DNA of 64,000 bases from Galeopsis tetrahit (Eukaryota; Streptophyta; Magnoliopsida; Lamiales; Lamiaceae): contig OY776133.1 of assembly GCA_963675135.1 (NCBI GenBank), positions 45,973,494 to 46,037,493 on the forward strand. Direction: 5' to 3'. The translations under genes were made by a program, and so were the position numbers. Below, in pieces: positions 47,037 to 59,763 of the stretch (positions are counted from its first letter, which is position 1; each line of letters starts with the position of its first letter). The notes beneath the pieces are model-generated. The model did not search any database. It was given only the letters and a program-made list of their open reading frames with translations, and had not been told where the DNA came from.

Positions 47037-49472
47037 TTACAAATCAACGTAGTAGCTAGGCAAACATAAGATTTGAACTAAAAAAATATTGAAGATAATT
47101 TGGAGAAAAAATACTACTTTATATATACTTAAGTAACTCAACGCGCACCTTTAAGCCATTTATCATCTAATTCCTTTCAATTTTAGTATCTCCCTCAACT
47201 TTACACTGAACACCATTAAGCCATTCATCTTTGTTGCGCATAAGCACGATTAATTTCCACCTCTAGTCTTCAACATTATCAAGAGTCGAATGACACTAAA
47301 AATTAAAATAAATATTATATTTCACAAAAAAATGGATTAGAGTGTGATCAAGTTTATTAAATTACAGTAAATAAAATGTCATCGCCAACAAAGGTTGAGC
47401 AAACTCACGAAATTAAATTTAGAATCAAATTTCATTTGCTAGTGTTACTACAACACATTATCTGAAAGAAGTGTACGGAAAAAAATCATTGGGGGAACTT
47501 GCTCCTACTTTTACCTTTTTTCAAACGTATATAAAATATTACCAGTATAATTTACGTCAATGAATATAAAAAATTTACGCATGCATTTACATATCTCACT
47601 GATATATTGGTCATGACATATTTTTCAATGACAAAAGACATAAATTGTGACAAATGTTCATTTCTTTCATATAGATAACATAAATTGAGGTAAATATTTA
47701 TCAATTAACCTAAAATTCGGTTGAATATGTAAGCAAAGAGTTTGAACGTTGCCAAAATATATATTACTACATATTAGAAGATTTAAAACATCACTATCCC
47801 ATAAAAAAATGATTAAACTATCCAAAAAAAAATTATGTCGACAAATATATATTATTACATATATTGAAGATTTGTAGAATTTAAATCATCACTCCAAAAC
47901 ATATTTATTTATTCGAAAAATATGTAAACATTGCCAACAAAATAAAAAAGTTACAACATAAATCAAACAAAAGGTGTCAGTACTGACATTTACGTGCACA
48001 TATGGATGGCGCTTCAATGTGCATGGCTTCGACATCCACATATTTTATGTATTGTCAAAAAATAGACATATGCATCGAATTGTAAAAGAAAAAAAAATGT
48101 TATAATCGATAAACACTCCACTTTTGTGTTTTTTTTTTTGCAATTAACCTTAAATATAATATAAAAAATATTACTTACTATTAACAAAGGTGGTTTCATT
48201 AAATATATTAGGAGTTGATATATTCTCTAAATATACCACCAAGACACAAATCATTAAATTGCGTAATGTCCGTTCATTCATTTAAATAAAATCAATTTTA
48301 TTCAAACAAATATGTCTTGATTGTCCAAGTCATATCAGATTTGGTTAATAAAGATATACGAAGAATTTAATAGACTATTCATCAAAGTTACATAACTTAA
48401 AGACATTTTCTAAAAAAAAACAATATTATATGAATAAAAAAATATTATTGAACTAACCATTTTATCCAATAGTTCAAGATCATTTGACAGAACATAATGA
48501 ATATACAAATTATAATAATAAGGTGAATAATAATATATTTGATATATCATTAAATAATCACAATGCATCAATAATCCTCCTACTACCAAAAAAAAAAAAA
48601 AAATAATAATATTGATCGAAGTTTTATGTCACTGTAAAAAGTAGTTGAAAGAGATAAAAAAAATCAGTAATATTAAAATGATTAATAATATTAAAAATAT
48701 GAATGCAATTTAGTCAACTTTGTGAATTGAATATGTAATAAAATTCAAATGACAATTTAAATTAATATGAGAAATATATTTTAAAAGATGAGAACGTGAA
48801 GGCGAGAAAAATGTAATTAAATATATAAAAAACAATAAAATAAAACTTATGATTAGATTATTAATATATTAGAATATATAGATAATATTTCGAGATAAAT
48901 ATATAGATAGAGATATATAAAGAAAAAAGATTACTATATTAGATTGGCATTGATAAATATATAAATAGAGATATTTAAAGAAAAAAGATTAAAATGGCGT
49001 TGGAAATAATGTATAAGAAAATTAATATATTTGCAAGGTAGATAATAAATTCTTTCGATGGGAAGAAAAGGGAAGAGGACAAGAGGTCACATGCCAAGGT
49101 TCCTATCTTTCTATTTCAGCTTTAGACAAATTATAATAAATACAAGATAAATTTAAATTAAATACATTTTATTTTTTACCACTTGAACAATGACGGAAGT
49201 AAAAAAAAAAAAAATTTGCAGCAGCCCCAATCTAATTTATGCTTTAATATAAATCTTGATTGTTTAACTCAACAATAGACTAAATATAGTATTGTTTATT
49301 TTTTTCATTTTTAATTCATCTTGTTTTAATTCTTAGAAATATTATTTACTCTTACAATCAATAATATTAGTTATTAAAATAATATTATTACTTTTTACTA
49401 GTTATAATATTAGTTGTATACGGTGCATGTATTATTATCGATATATATTTTTTTTAATGTAAAAATTATGTA
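47037..49472. other. Intergenic, AT-rich
   Basis: No coding frame of substance. 48880-49000 contains a repeated ATATATAGATAGAGATAT..AAAGAAAAAAGATTA phrase (two copies). Confidence 0.35.
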
Positions 49473-49694
49473 CTCTCTCCGTTCAATTTCATTATTCTCA
49501 CTTTTCTTTTTTGGTTGTCCAATTTTATTATGCTCATACCCTTTTTTGGAAACAATACTATTCATACTATTTTATCTCCACCCTCCTACCATGACTTATT
49601 TACCCACTTTACCATTCACTTTATTCATAAACAATCAATATTCATTAAAATCTGTGCTCGAAGAAATGGGCATAATAAAATTGGACGGAGGAAG
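49473..49694. mobile_element. Stowaway-like MITE
   Basis: CTCTCTCCGTTCAATTTCAT ... AAAATTGGACGGAGGAAG with TA on both sides. The small open frames inside are not genes. Confidence 0.75.
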
Positions 49695-49745
49695 TATTAT
49701 TTTAACTAATGAATTTGAGAATCAATCAAATTGAAACAGTGCAAG

Positions 49746-49748
<3 letters not shown>

Positions 49749-49782
<34 letters not shown>
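49749..49782. repeat. (AT)n microsatellite
   Basis: Uninterrupted AT/TA run of about 34 bp. Confidence 0.95.
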
Positions 49783-49788
<6 letters not shown>

Positions 49789-49797
49789 AAACATATA

Positions 49798-50032
49798 CTC
49801 CCTCCGTCCCAACTTAACTTTCATAATTAATGTCACCCCCTTTTTAAAAAATATTATAATAAATAGAATTTTGAGATACAATTTTATAAAAAGATAAATA
49901 AGTGAGTTGACTTGTGTGTATGTATGTACCATAAAAATAATAACATTAAATATAATATTTTAGATATTGTATGGATAGAGTTTCTAAAGTACCGAAAAAG
50001 TAGGTATGAAAGTTAAGTTGGGATGGAGGGAG
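49798..50032. mobile_element. Stowaway-type MITE
   Basis: 235 bp, CTCCCTCCGTCCCAACTTAA ... TTAAGTTGGGATGGAGGGAG, flanked by TA. Confidence 0.92.
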
Positions 50033-50131
50033 TAATTATTTTGTGAAATCATTTTTTTTTTTTTTTTTTTTTTTGCAATTTATAACATCTTATTATAGTG
50101 CTATTTGATGTTATTAATATGAGTTGGTCTT

Positions 50132-50167
50132 ATATGCATAGTGTGCACCGTGCACACTAATGCATAT
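50132..50167. repeat. Long palindrome with GTGCAC core
   Basis: ATATGCAT-AGTGTGCAC-C-GTGCACACT-A-ATGCATAT, a 17-bp stem with one bulge. It resembles the terminal hairpins of the MITE family at 36961 and 43147, here without the tandem core. Confidence 0.8.
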
Positions 50168-50183
50168 GTCAGCCTTATATATA

Positions 50184-50215
50184 CTAGTTTTTTACCCGTG
50201 CAATGCACGGGCCTG
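50184..50215 (-). mobile_element. Helitron 3' terminus
   Basis: On the minus strand: hairpin CCCGTGCATTGCACGGG, then TAAAAAA, CTAG and a T outside. This is the canonical Helitron 3' end. The body would extend rightwards; the 5' end was not found. Confidence 0.75.
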
Positions 50216-50496
50216 TTTTAATTTTGTTTTGTATATAATTTATTTAAATATCGTCGATCAGTTTTTGTAATAATGTTTTTTGTGGCTTTGTATAGGTTGA
50301 ATCATAATTTATTTGGTTAAACTCTCATCTAAAAAAACATTAATCTTGAAATAGATATTTGGTTTTATAACGTAAACATGGAGTATATAAATATTGAGTT
50401 ACACAAATTTGAATCGAATTGAAGTAATTGATGGAGTCTTTTGCATTCCTCGCCAAAATCATTTACATTCATTTTACACGATTCAATTCAGTAAAA

Positions 50497-51101
50497 CTAC
50501 CCATACTGGTGGACAATGTGGGTTTTTGCTTTCCTATGCCAAATTCTTGGCCCCCAACACCAGTGGCTCGGACAATTTTCCTGGCAATTCTTCAATTTAT
50601 ATTAGCAATCAAATAGATCAACACAAAGTTGCGACAATCACTCCATAAAATTTGATTAAGTAACTAAGAAACAGTTTAGAAAATCAAAATTGTAGCAAGC
50701 CTCATATTGAAATAAAAGGAGCTTGTGCACAGTAAAATTCGCACAAACTACTCTGTATTGATTTAAAAAAAAAAATGTCAATTCCATCTTTATCTCTAAT
50801 TCATAGCATGTCAATCTCATCACATTTATGAATATGAATAAGAGAGCTTCTCCCGATACAGAATTTTAATAAAGTACCACATTGACATGAATAACAGTCA
50901 ATACCCAGTCACCAAATTGCAATTAAAAATCAACACACCACATAATGAACTAAAGAGGGGAAATTCATTTACCTCCGTTTGCCAATAGAATGAATAAACA
51001 ACTGATACGACCATAGATGTAATCCATAAACTATGACATAACCACCACAGGTAAGTAAACCACTCTGATCTTTTCCTCGCCGCATTCTCCGTACATGCCC
51101 A
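50497..51101 (-). pseudogene. Two exon-like segments of an unrecognised membrane protein
   Basis: Minus-strand segment 50973-51101 is 129 nt, open in one frame (43 codons), between a CGCAG acceptor and a GAG|GTAAAT donor. It encodes a basic stretch (AARKRSEW) and a hydrophobic, probably membrane-spanning stretch (YLWWLCHSLWITSMVVSVVY). In matching phase, 50497-50580 follows an AATTGCCAG acceptor and encodes 27 residues with three Trp and two Cys (PSHWCWGPRIW) before TAG. I do not recognise the family. Lying upstream of the Helitron 3' end on the same strand, it may be captured cargo, or a real gene's end cut off by the copia insertion. Confidence 0.4.
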
Positions 51102-51764
51102 CTGCGTAGATTTGATTAATCAATCAATCAAAACCATTTATATTAATAAATAAAGGACATTAATCTTAACCACGATCAGGTAATTTCTGAATATTTTTCC
51201 TTTGTCACATATGACTCTCTTTCAGTTGATACATCACATGGTTTTAACGGAGTAATAATCCTGTGAATTATCAAATCCCGTTAGAAAATTAGACAAAGTT
51301 GTGGGAGGAAATTAGCTTGTTTAAAATGAATTCGACCAAAACAGAGGAAGATAGGTTTTGTAAGAATGAAAGGGGGTGATAATTTTATGTATCTTAGAAA
51401 TACTCTCCTTCTCACGGTAGTTGAAATCGATATCAAACTGAAATAAGAGTACCATGTCATGATTAATCTCCCCTGAGTCAATTAAATAAACTATTGAGGC
51501 CTATCAAGGCTTCTTGTTCCTCCAACTTACAAATCCTCAACTCACACCCCTTCTAGAATACTCTATCCATCTCCAAACAACGGTAGCTCGTGACGCCCTC
51601 TCTTTCACTTCTTTTGCAATCCAACCCACCAAAAAGTTCAGCAACATATATATTTATTCAATCAGCTTCTTTACAACTTGCCTTTATCAATGCCACAATT
51701 TCAATACTAAGGTTGTCGTTCCCTAAAAATAGATCACGTCTATTTACTTGAGTAATAGGGAAAG
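51102..51764. other. Intergenic or Helitron body left of copia insertion
   Basis: No coding segment recognised. 51500-51650 is less AT-rich than its flanks. Confidence 0.3.
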
Positions 51765-53071
51765 TGTTGGGATATGAATCCTAAGACAAGTCCTAAATGA
51801 TGAAAAGAAAAGATAAAGTTTTGATAAGCCAAAAGTAGACTTGAATATTTTCCAAGTGTTGACTGATCTAGTCTAGTTATGGAAGTCGTCTTGAGCAGAT
51901 CAGTAGAGTTCACAAGACAAGTAAAAGTTCAAAAGAAAAGTTTAAGTGTTTGAAAGAAAAGACAAGTACGTTTTATAAGTACTTTGTTATATTTGTTTAG
52001 GTTGTTTATTGAGCTATTCCAAGATGTATAGAAGCTCAAGTTTCGTTTGTATTTATATATTTAATGTATAGATCTTAAGTTGACTAAGCTATGTTATAAA
52101 GCTTAATGTAATGTAATAGTCTTGTTAAGATTAGATGTTAGGACTAGTTTAGTGTTCTATTGAAGTCTACAGAAGAAGACCTGCGCAAGACAAGATGAGT
52201 AAGAAGAAGACTCAAAATTTGTCAAAGTATGGAGACAAGACAGGTGCGCAACAAGACAAGTCAACAAGAAGAATGAAGAAGTTAGTTATTAAAACGCGTG
52301 AGAAGATAAAGATTGAAGAGTTAGTTATGGAATAACTAAATAACTAAAGAAACGCGTGGAAGGATAAAAGAATAAGTTAGAAATCAGTTTTCAAGAAAAG
52401 GTTGTTACATAACTGAAAGTTCTTGAAGTTAGAAGCCTATAAATACCCCAAGGTATTTAACGGTTATGACTACTAATTCTAAGAGATTTACTGAAGCAAA
52501 TTAACGAAGTATTCAAGCTAATTACTCTCAGAGTTGAAGATTCAGAAAGAAGCCAGAAGACAAGTGAAGATCAAAGAAGGCTACTACTGAAGACAGAGAA
52601 GTTTTATTGTATCAAGTTACTAGTTGCTTGTTAAATAGCTAGTTAGATCGAAGATATATCTGGTGGTATATTCGAGAAGATCTAAGTCTTATTTCTTGGG
52701 ACTTAAAGCTACAAGAACACATTACTCGATTGGAAGAGTTAATAAGAATATCACAACTGGGTTTGTGAGAGTGGATGTAGACAAGTTGTCGAACCACTAT
52801 AAATCTCGCATTTGATTTACTTTACTGTTTTATTTGTGTTTGATTGATTAACTGCTTAATTGATTGAATTACTTATCTGAACAAGACTAGTAGAGTGTTC
52901 ATACAGTGTTCACGAATTTAGTTGAGTATAAACTTGATTGGGCTCATTGTTTAATTTTGATATTCCGCATTCGTATTCTGATATATTGAAAGATTTTTGA
53001 AAAGTCTATTCACCCCCTCTAGACATTTTCACTAGCTTACTCAATATTATTAACTCAACTAGGGACCTACA
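51765..53071 (+). repeat. 5' LTR
   Basis: TGTTGGGATATG...GGGACCTACA. TATAAATA box at 52438-52445. It contains short A-rich purine runs and repeated ACAAGAC words. Confidence 0.97.
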
Positions 53072-53073
53072 AG

Positions 53074-53087
53074 TGGTATCAGAGCGG
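53074..53087 (+). other. Primer binding site (initiator Met tRNA)
   Basis: TGGTATCAGAGCGG, two bases after the LTR. Confidence 0.95.
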
Positions 53088-53252
53088 TAGTTTACGAACT
53101 GCTGTTTCTTGATAGCCGACTTAAGACTTGGGTGAAGTCTTGGTTCTTGATCATATTTGCTCTTACGTGTTCTTGATTACTTTTCTTGATCACTATTCTG
53201 AATATATCCATTTCTTGATCATAAACTGCTTAGCACTGATCTTCTTGAAAAC

Positions 53253-55794
53253 ATGTCTCTCGAAATAAGCGCTAATAAGCTACCGAAGTTCCAGGTACAA
53301 GATTACGACTACTGGAAGTTGCGAATGGAGACGATATTCAGCTCCACTCACGACTTGATGATTTCCGTCGTCACCGAAGGACCAATCATGACGATGATCC
53401 CTAACACTGCTGCCTTGGACAAAGACAAACCTGTTGGTACTCTTGTTCGCAAACCCAGGTCAGAATTAACATTTGAAGAAATGAGGCAGAATAACTTGGA
53501 CAGCTTGGCCAAGAATTACATTTTACACACCCTTCCTAACGAGTATCTTGAGAAAGTGTTAAAATGTAAGACTGCCAAGGAAATGTGGGACCGTCTTGCG
53601 ATTATTTGTGAAGGGACTTCCCTAATCAAAGAAAGTAAGCTTTCTACTGCTGTTCAGAGATTCGAATCATTCAAGATGAAAACTGGTGAAACAATTGACC
53701 AGTTGGATACTCGATTTACAAAAATTATGAATGACTTGGAGGTTCTTGGCAAATCTTATACTGCACGTGAAATTAATTTGAGAATTCTTAAGAGTCTTGA
53801 TGCTAGATGGAAAATGGTGAAAATGCTAGTTAAGAATACTCAGGATATAGACGTGTGGACAGCTGAGACGATGTTTCAAACTCTAAAGGCTCATGAGTTT
53901 GATCTAGACGAAGAAGATCCCATCGCAAGTAGTGATAGAGAGAATGCCGTGTCGAAGAATGTTGCTTTTAAGTCTAGTTCGTCTAAGTGCTCTAGAGTAG
54001 GCAAGTCTAAGATTAAGACTAAGTCTGCCATGTCAAAGACGAGTTAGATGGAACTGATCTAAGTCTGAAAGATCAGGTGAACCTTATGGTTAGAAAGTTC
54101 GACAGGTTAAACAAGCGATTTGGTAGATATAAGAAGTTCTATAGATATCATAGAGGGTCTGCTTCTAAGGACTCGTCTGAGACCAGACGAGACCGAAACT
54201 CGTCCGAAATGAGAGACGAAGTCTCGAAAGGTAATAGACGAGATAGAGAGTCTGATAATGTTCTGATAGACGTGATAAGCGAAGGGATAATTCTCCTATT
54301 AAAAAGGCTACTAATGATCTGTTGTGCTATAACTGTGAGAAACCAGGTCACTACATTTATGAATGTCCGGACCTGAGTACTGATGATCGTGAAGAACGCA
54401 AAGCACGAAGGGAACGAAAATACAACCGTGGCAAGAAGGCAATGATGGCCAATGATGACTCTGGGTCGGATTCAGACGAGTTGCCATCGTCCTCATCTAG
54501 CTACCCGTCTGATCGAGATCACGATGAAGCCTTCATAGTAGATGATGGCCTATGCTGCATGGCTAAAATTGATCAAGAGGTATCATCTGCAACTTCGTTT
54601 CAATCATGTGATGAATCGGATTCTGATGAAAGTGATACTGCCAGTAGCGAAGTAGGAAGTAGTCTTCATCACTCTGCCAGTGTGAATGAAGAAGACCTTC
54701 TACTTGCTAACCAGGCATTCATTGAAGTCAGCGACGAGAACATCGCCTTAAAACAAGAAATCATTGATCTTAAGGAAGCTCAATCTAAAGTAGATCCTAA
54801 TGTAACAGTCCTAAATGAACGTTTGACTGAAGAGTTAAGACAACTCAAAGAAAAATGTGCATTGACAGACAGGTTATATCAAGACCTACTTAAGACACAT
54901 GCAACTGAGAGAAATGAATTCAATGTTTTAAAGAACAAATGCAAAAAACTTGAAGAACGTAATAAGTTCTTAGAGACTGAGGTTGTCACTCTAGACCTTA
55001 AACTTACTGACCTGGTTAACTCTTCAAAGATTAACCTTGAACTGTCAGATAGGTATAGGGCTCCAGCTGACAAGACAGGCATAGGTGCAGATTCACCTAG
55101 CTCGTCTACTCAAGTCCTTAAGAACCCTACTACTTTCATCTCAAGTTCTTTGACTAATGATAAAGGAAAAGGACCAATGATATACGATATTGGAACACCA
55201 TCTGAAGGCACTGTACCCAAACAGACTCGAGTTAACAATCCGATTACCAAGGGAGGTAAGAAGAATGTTAACAATAAGCCTGTTCCGTTTAGAACTAGTC
55301 TACAAAGGACCACTAGTCGTGGACGACCCAACCAGGTCAGATACGAGGATTGGTATCCTGAGAAGACGAGTACTAGACAAGTACAGACTAGACGACAAGA
55401 GCCTAGACCTCCTTTCATAAGGCAGTCTCAGCTCTACTCGTCTAGGCCTAAGAAGGTTGCTCCAAAATATCGTACACAACCTGTCCTATATCCTCCACCT
55501 TTGTCATATGATATTATAAGTGAGGAAAGACCCAAACGTGTCTATAAACCGTATGGACCTAATGCATACAAGCCCTACTCTGACTATCATAGACAAGTGC
55601 CTGCTCAAGTAGAGATTAAGTCGAAAGGCTATCTCAGACGAGTAGACCCGAAATCAAATGATAGGCTAGATAAGGACAACAAGGTCTTATTTTGTAACAA
55701 GTATGGCAGGAAGCTTAAGAGATCAAACTTGTTCAGGACTCCGATGTATATTTGGATTCCCTTGAATTCGACTAACCCCCCAGGACCCCAATAA
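53253..55794 (+). pseudogene. gag: copia Gag, two frameshifts
   Basis: Starts with a good ATG (MSLEISANKLPKF), then the UBN2-type gag domain, CCHC zinc knuckle (CYNCEKPGHYIYEC, from 54322), an acidic Ser/Asp stretch, a coiled coil (ALKQEIIDLKEAQSK onward) and a Pro/Arg-rich C-terminus ending STNPPGPQ at 55794. Compared with the left copy, a single-base loss near 54030 and a net 13-bp loss near 54265 break it into three ORFs (53253-54047, 54077-54376, 54322-55794). The particle-forming N-terminal domain remains readable. Confidence 0.92.
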
Positions 55795-55828
55795 ACAAAG
55801 AGGGTACCTAAATTATTGAATATCTTCA

Positions 55829-58800
55829 TTGCAGGGCCGACTCGCCTTGTATAAGAAGGGTGGCTCAGTAGGAGAAACTTGGTACATTGATAGTGGTTGT
55901 TCGCACCACATGACAGGTACTAAGGCTCTTCTACCGAGTTACCACGAGCAAGAAGGACCCAAGGTGATATTCGGAGATAGCTCCACTGCTATTACGAAAG
56001 GCTTTGGTTACATCACTGCTATTCGGGGATACTTGTCTTCTTAGTAAGAACCCTAAAGAGCTCGGTTGGCTTTGGCATAGACGCCTCTGTCATATGAACT
56101 TTAAGGTAATTAATAAGATTGCAAGAGATTACCTAGTGGAAGGTTTACCCAACGAAGTTTATTACAAATCACATGTATGCAATGCTTGTCAGAAAGGCAA
56201 ACAGGTAAAAGGTTCCTTTAAGTCAATTCCTACTCTCTCAACAAGTAGAGTCTTAGAACTTCTACATATGGATCTCCATGGTCCGATAACTCCTCCAACA
56301 TTGAATGGAAGAAGGTACACACTTGTTGTTGTAGATGACTATTCTAAGTTTACTTGGGTAGTCTTCTTACACAAGAAGAGTGATACACAAACTCTTCTAC
56401 CTGATCTGTTGAAGAAGTTACAAGTTGAGAAGAACCAGTCCATTGTCAAAATTCGTAGTGACAAGGGAACTGAGTTCATTAATTGCTATATCCAAGATTT
56501 TTGTGCTAAGCGTGGTATCCAGCACCTTACTAGTGCAACTAGGACACCACAACAGAACGGTGTAGCAGAAAGAAGAAATCGAACTCTCAAAGAAGCCTGT
56601 AGAACCATGCTAGCCGAATACAAAACTCCTCAAAAGTTTTGGGCTGAAGCAATCAACACTGCATGCCATTCTCAGAACAGAAGTGCGATAAACAAAGTAT
56701 TAGGTAAGACACCTTACGAGGTTTGGAAAGGTAGAAAACCCAGAATCTCATATTTCCATATATTTGGTTGTAAGTGTTTCATCCATAACAATGGGAAAAG
56801 CAAGTTGAATGCTTTCGAAGCTAAAGTAGACGAGGGGATATTCTTAGGATACTCCTCGACTAGCAAAGCATTTAGAGTATTCAACTACTCACCTCTTTGT
56901 GTGGAAGAAACACCACATGTGATTTTCGATGAATCTCGACAAGACTCGTCTGCCGACAAGATCAGTGAGAAGGTGACTGATCTATCGATCGAATCTGACA
57001 AAGAATCAGAAGTATATGAATCCGTTCAAGCCTACAACCCATTTATGAAAGCTCTCGAGTCTGATGACAACGAGAAGGTAAGTGCTCAAGGTAAGTCTAC
57101 TAGACCAGTTGACATGCCTGCTCTAGTTGATTCGTCTACTCCTATTAAATCTGTTGATACAAATGATGTCGAAATGCATGATGCAATACCTGATGTAGAT
57201 GATGATAGTATTCCTGTTAAGTCTAGAAAAACATGGAAATCTGTGCATGATACTGAAAATATTATTGGTGACTCTACTATTGGTGTGAAGACTAAACGAC
57301 AACTATTTGAGTCGCAAGAACAACCTAGTCCATCTATGTTTTGCTGGTGTTGTTTCCTCTCTTCTATCGAGCCTACTACCGTTAAAGAGGCATTGACTGA
57401 TAGTAATTGGATCATCGCTATGCAAGACGAGTTGAACCAGGTTGTCCGAAACGACGTCTGGGAACTTGTCGATAGGCCGAAACATCACAATGTAGTTGGC
57501 ACTCGATGGATTTTCAAAAACAAGAAAGATGAGAATGATGTGGTCGTTAGGAATAAGGCTAGATTAGTAGCCCAAGGCTATTCACAAGCTGAAGGCATAG
57601 ACTATGATGAAACTTATGCTCCTGTTGCTAGACTAGAAGCCATTCGATTGTTCCTTGCATATGCTTCCTATATGAAGTTTACTGTATATCAAATGGATGT
57701 TAAAAGTGCATTTCTAAACGGTATTGTTGCGGAAGAAGTGTATGTTGAACAACCCCCAGGTTTCGAAGTCAAAGGCAACCAGGTGTACAGATTAAAGAAA
57801 GCCTTATATGGACTAAAGCAAGCTCCAAGAGCATTGTATGATACTCTCTCTCTCTTTCTATTAGAAAATGGTTTTACTAAGGGCAAGGTCGATAGAACCT
57901 TGTTCAGAAGACAAGAAGGGAAAAACATTTTACTCGTCCAAATTTACGTAGATGATATCATTTTCAGTTCACCTAACAAAAAGCTGAGTGAAAGTTTTTC
58001 AACACTCATGCAAAGTAAATTTGAGATGTCCATGATGGGTGAAATGAATTACTTTCTTGGTCTTCAAGTAAAACAGACCCCTGAAGGGATTTTCATAAAT
58101 CAAGCAAAGTATACTAGAAATCTACTAGACAAGTATGGTATCAAGACATGCAAGTCTACTGGAGTACCTATGCTACCTACCTACATGATGGATCCAGACG
58201 AACATGGTAAGTGTGCTGATCAAACATATTATCGTGGCCTTATTGGTTCATTACTGTACTTGACTGCTAGTAGACCTGATATTGCATTTTCTATTGGCGT
58301 ATGTGCTCGTTTTCAAGCCAATCCAAAAGAGAGTCATATGGAAACTACTAAACGGATACTGAAATATTTGAAAGGAACCATCAATCATGGTATATGGTAT
58401 CCTTCGAATGATGATTTATCTTTAAGTGGCTACTCAGATTCTGATTTTGGTGGCTGTAGAATAGATAGGAAATCTACATCCGGTTCTTGTCAATTCTTAG
58501 GCACAAAACTCATTTCATGGTTTTCGAAAAAGCAGACTAGTGTGGCTACCTCTACTACCGAAGCCGAGTACATGGCTGCTGGTAGCTGCTGTAGTCAAAT
58601 GCAACAGCTTAGAGAACAACATATATGAATCAAATGTTCCTATTTTCTGTGATAGTAACAGTGCCATTGCCATTACACAAAATCCTGTTTTGCACACACG
58701 TTGTAAGCATGTTGATGTGAAGCATCATTTCATACGTGATCATGTAGAAAAGAAGGATATACGCATGGCAAAGATTCATACTGATTTTCAAAGAGCTGAT

Positions 58801-58887
58801 ATTTTTACGAAACCATTACTTGAGGCTCGTTTTCGTGAATTATGCATTAGTCTAGGACTAATTCATCTAGACCCTACTTGCCTATAA
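55829..58887 (+). pseudogene. pol: copia Pol (PR-IN-RT-RH) with deletion and frameshift
   Basis: The protease start carries the active-site DSG (WYIDSGCSHHMTG, 55870s). A ~190-bp deletion near 56010 removes the protease C-terminus and shifts the frame. From 56004 to 58628 one long frame holds the GAG-pre-integrase finger (HRRLCH...CNACQKGKQ), the integrase DDE core (HMDLHGP, RSDKGTEF, QNGVAERRNR), reverse transcriptase (MDVKSAFLNG, YVDDIIF) and the start of RNase H (YSDSDFGG, TEAEYMAA). A frameshift near 58600 moves the RNase H end to 58540-58887 (CDSNSAI, ADIFTKPL). Integrase and RT motifs are complete. Confidence 0.93.
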
Positions 58888-59763
58888 CTATGTACTAACC
58901 AGACAGGTACATCACAAAAGATAAGGAGACAAGATCACTGAAACAGAGCACTCGTCTACTCGCTCAACAGACAGGTATACAAGGTCAGACTAGATGACCA
59001 AAACAACCCGATGAGGAAGCTGGTAAAGCTGAGGGTAATACTAAGGGAATAAACATTTCAGGGGGAATCTTTGATTTCTTAAATATCCTTATGTTGACTC
59101 TTAAGTTTGTTAAAAGTCATCTTGTTCGAACCTTGATCATCGCTTTAGATTGATATTCATCTTAATTATTCTACTTTACTTGTACCCACACTCATACGTC
59201 GCACAAGATAAGATAGGTACATGAAGTCGTTCGACATTCAGATAGACAAGCACAGTCGAAGGGGGAACTCGTCTGGTGCGCATTAGTCTACTCGTCTGTT
59301 CTGGATAGACTCGAACAGACAAGATAAATGTTCTTATGATTCATAAACTCTAAGTGTTTGACACTACGAATTAAGGGTATTAATGTAATTTGATAATGTG
59401 AAAATTGGAAAATCCTAGAATTGGATTTATACACTCCTTTTAATGAGGTGTATACACCTAGTTCGCGCCAAACCCTACTACACTAGGTCAGATGAGTACA
59501 CTCCTCTGCCTTGACCAATAGGAAAGGCGGATTTCAAATTTTACAATACCAAACCACGTAATATTCTCGATTCCGTAACTGAATTTCAAAAGACTTAACT
59601 GTTGGATCTATTTCTGTAATCTTGGCCGTCGATTCAAAACTCATGTTTTAACAAAACCCAACAGTTCTACTCTTCTCTCCTTACGCACTCATAACTTTGC
59701 TACTCTTAATCACCTGATTTTCTTGCATAATCCTAATTGTTCGTTCTCAACCAAGCTACTATC
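58888..59763 (+). other. Noncoding spacer between Pol and extra ORF
   Basis: No open frame. A short direct repeat, GAGGTGTATACACC, stands near 59440-59460. It could hold a splice acceptor or promoter for the downstream ORF, but none is certain. Confidence 0.4.

Noticed and set aside
49414..49734. 106-aa plus-strand ORF
   Set aside because: Lies across a Stowaway-like MITE; low-complexity hydrophobic translation.
50394..50648. 84-aa plus-strand ORF
   Set aside because: The opposite strand gives a better exon model with splice sites; the plus frame has no support.
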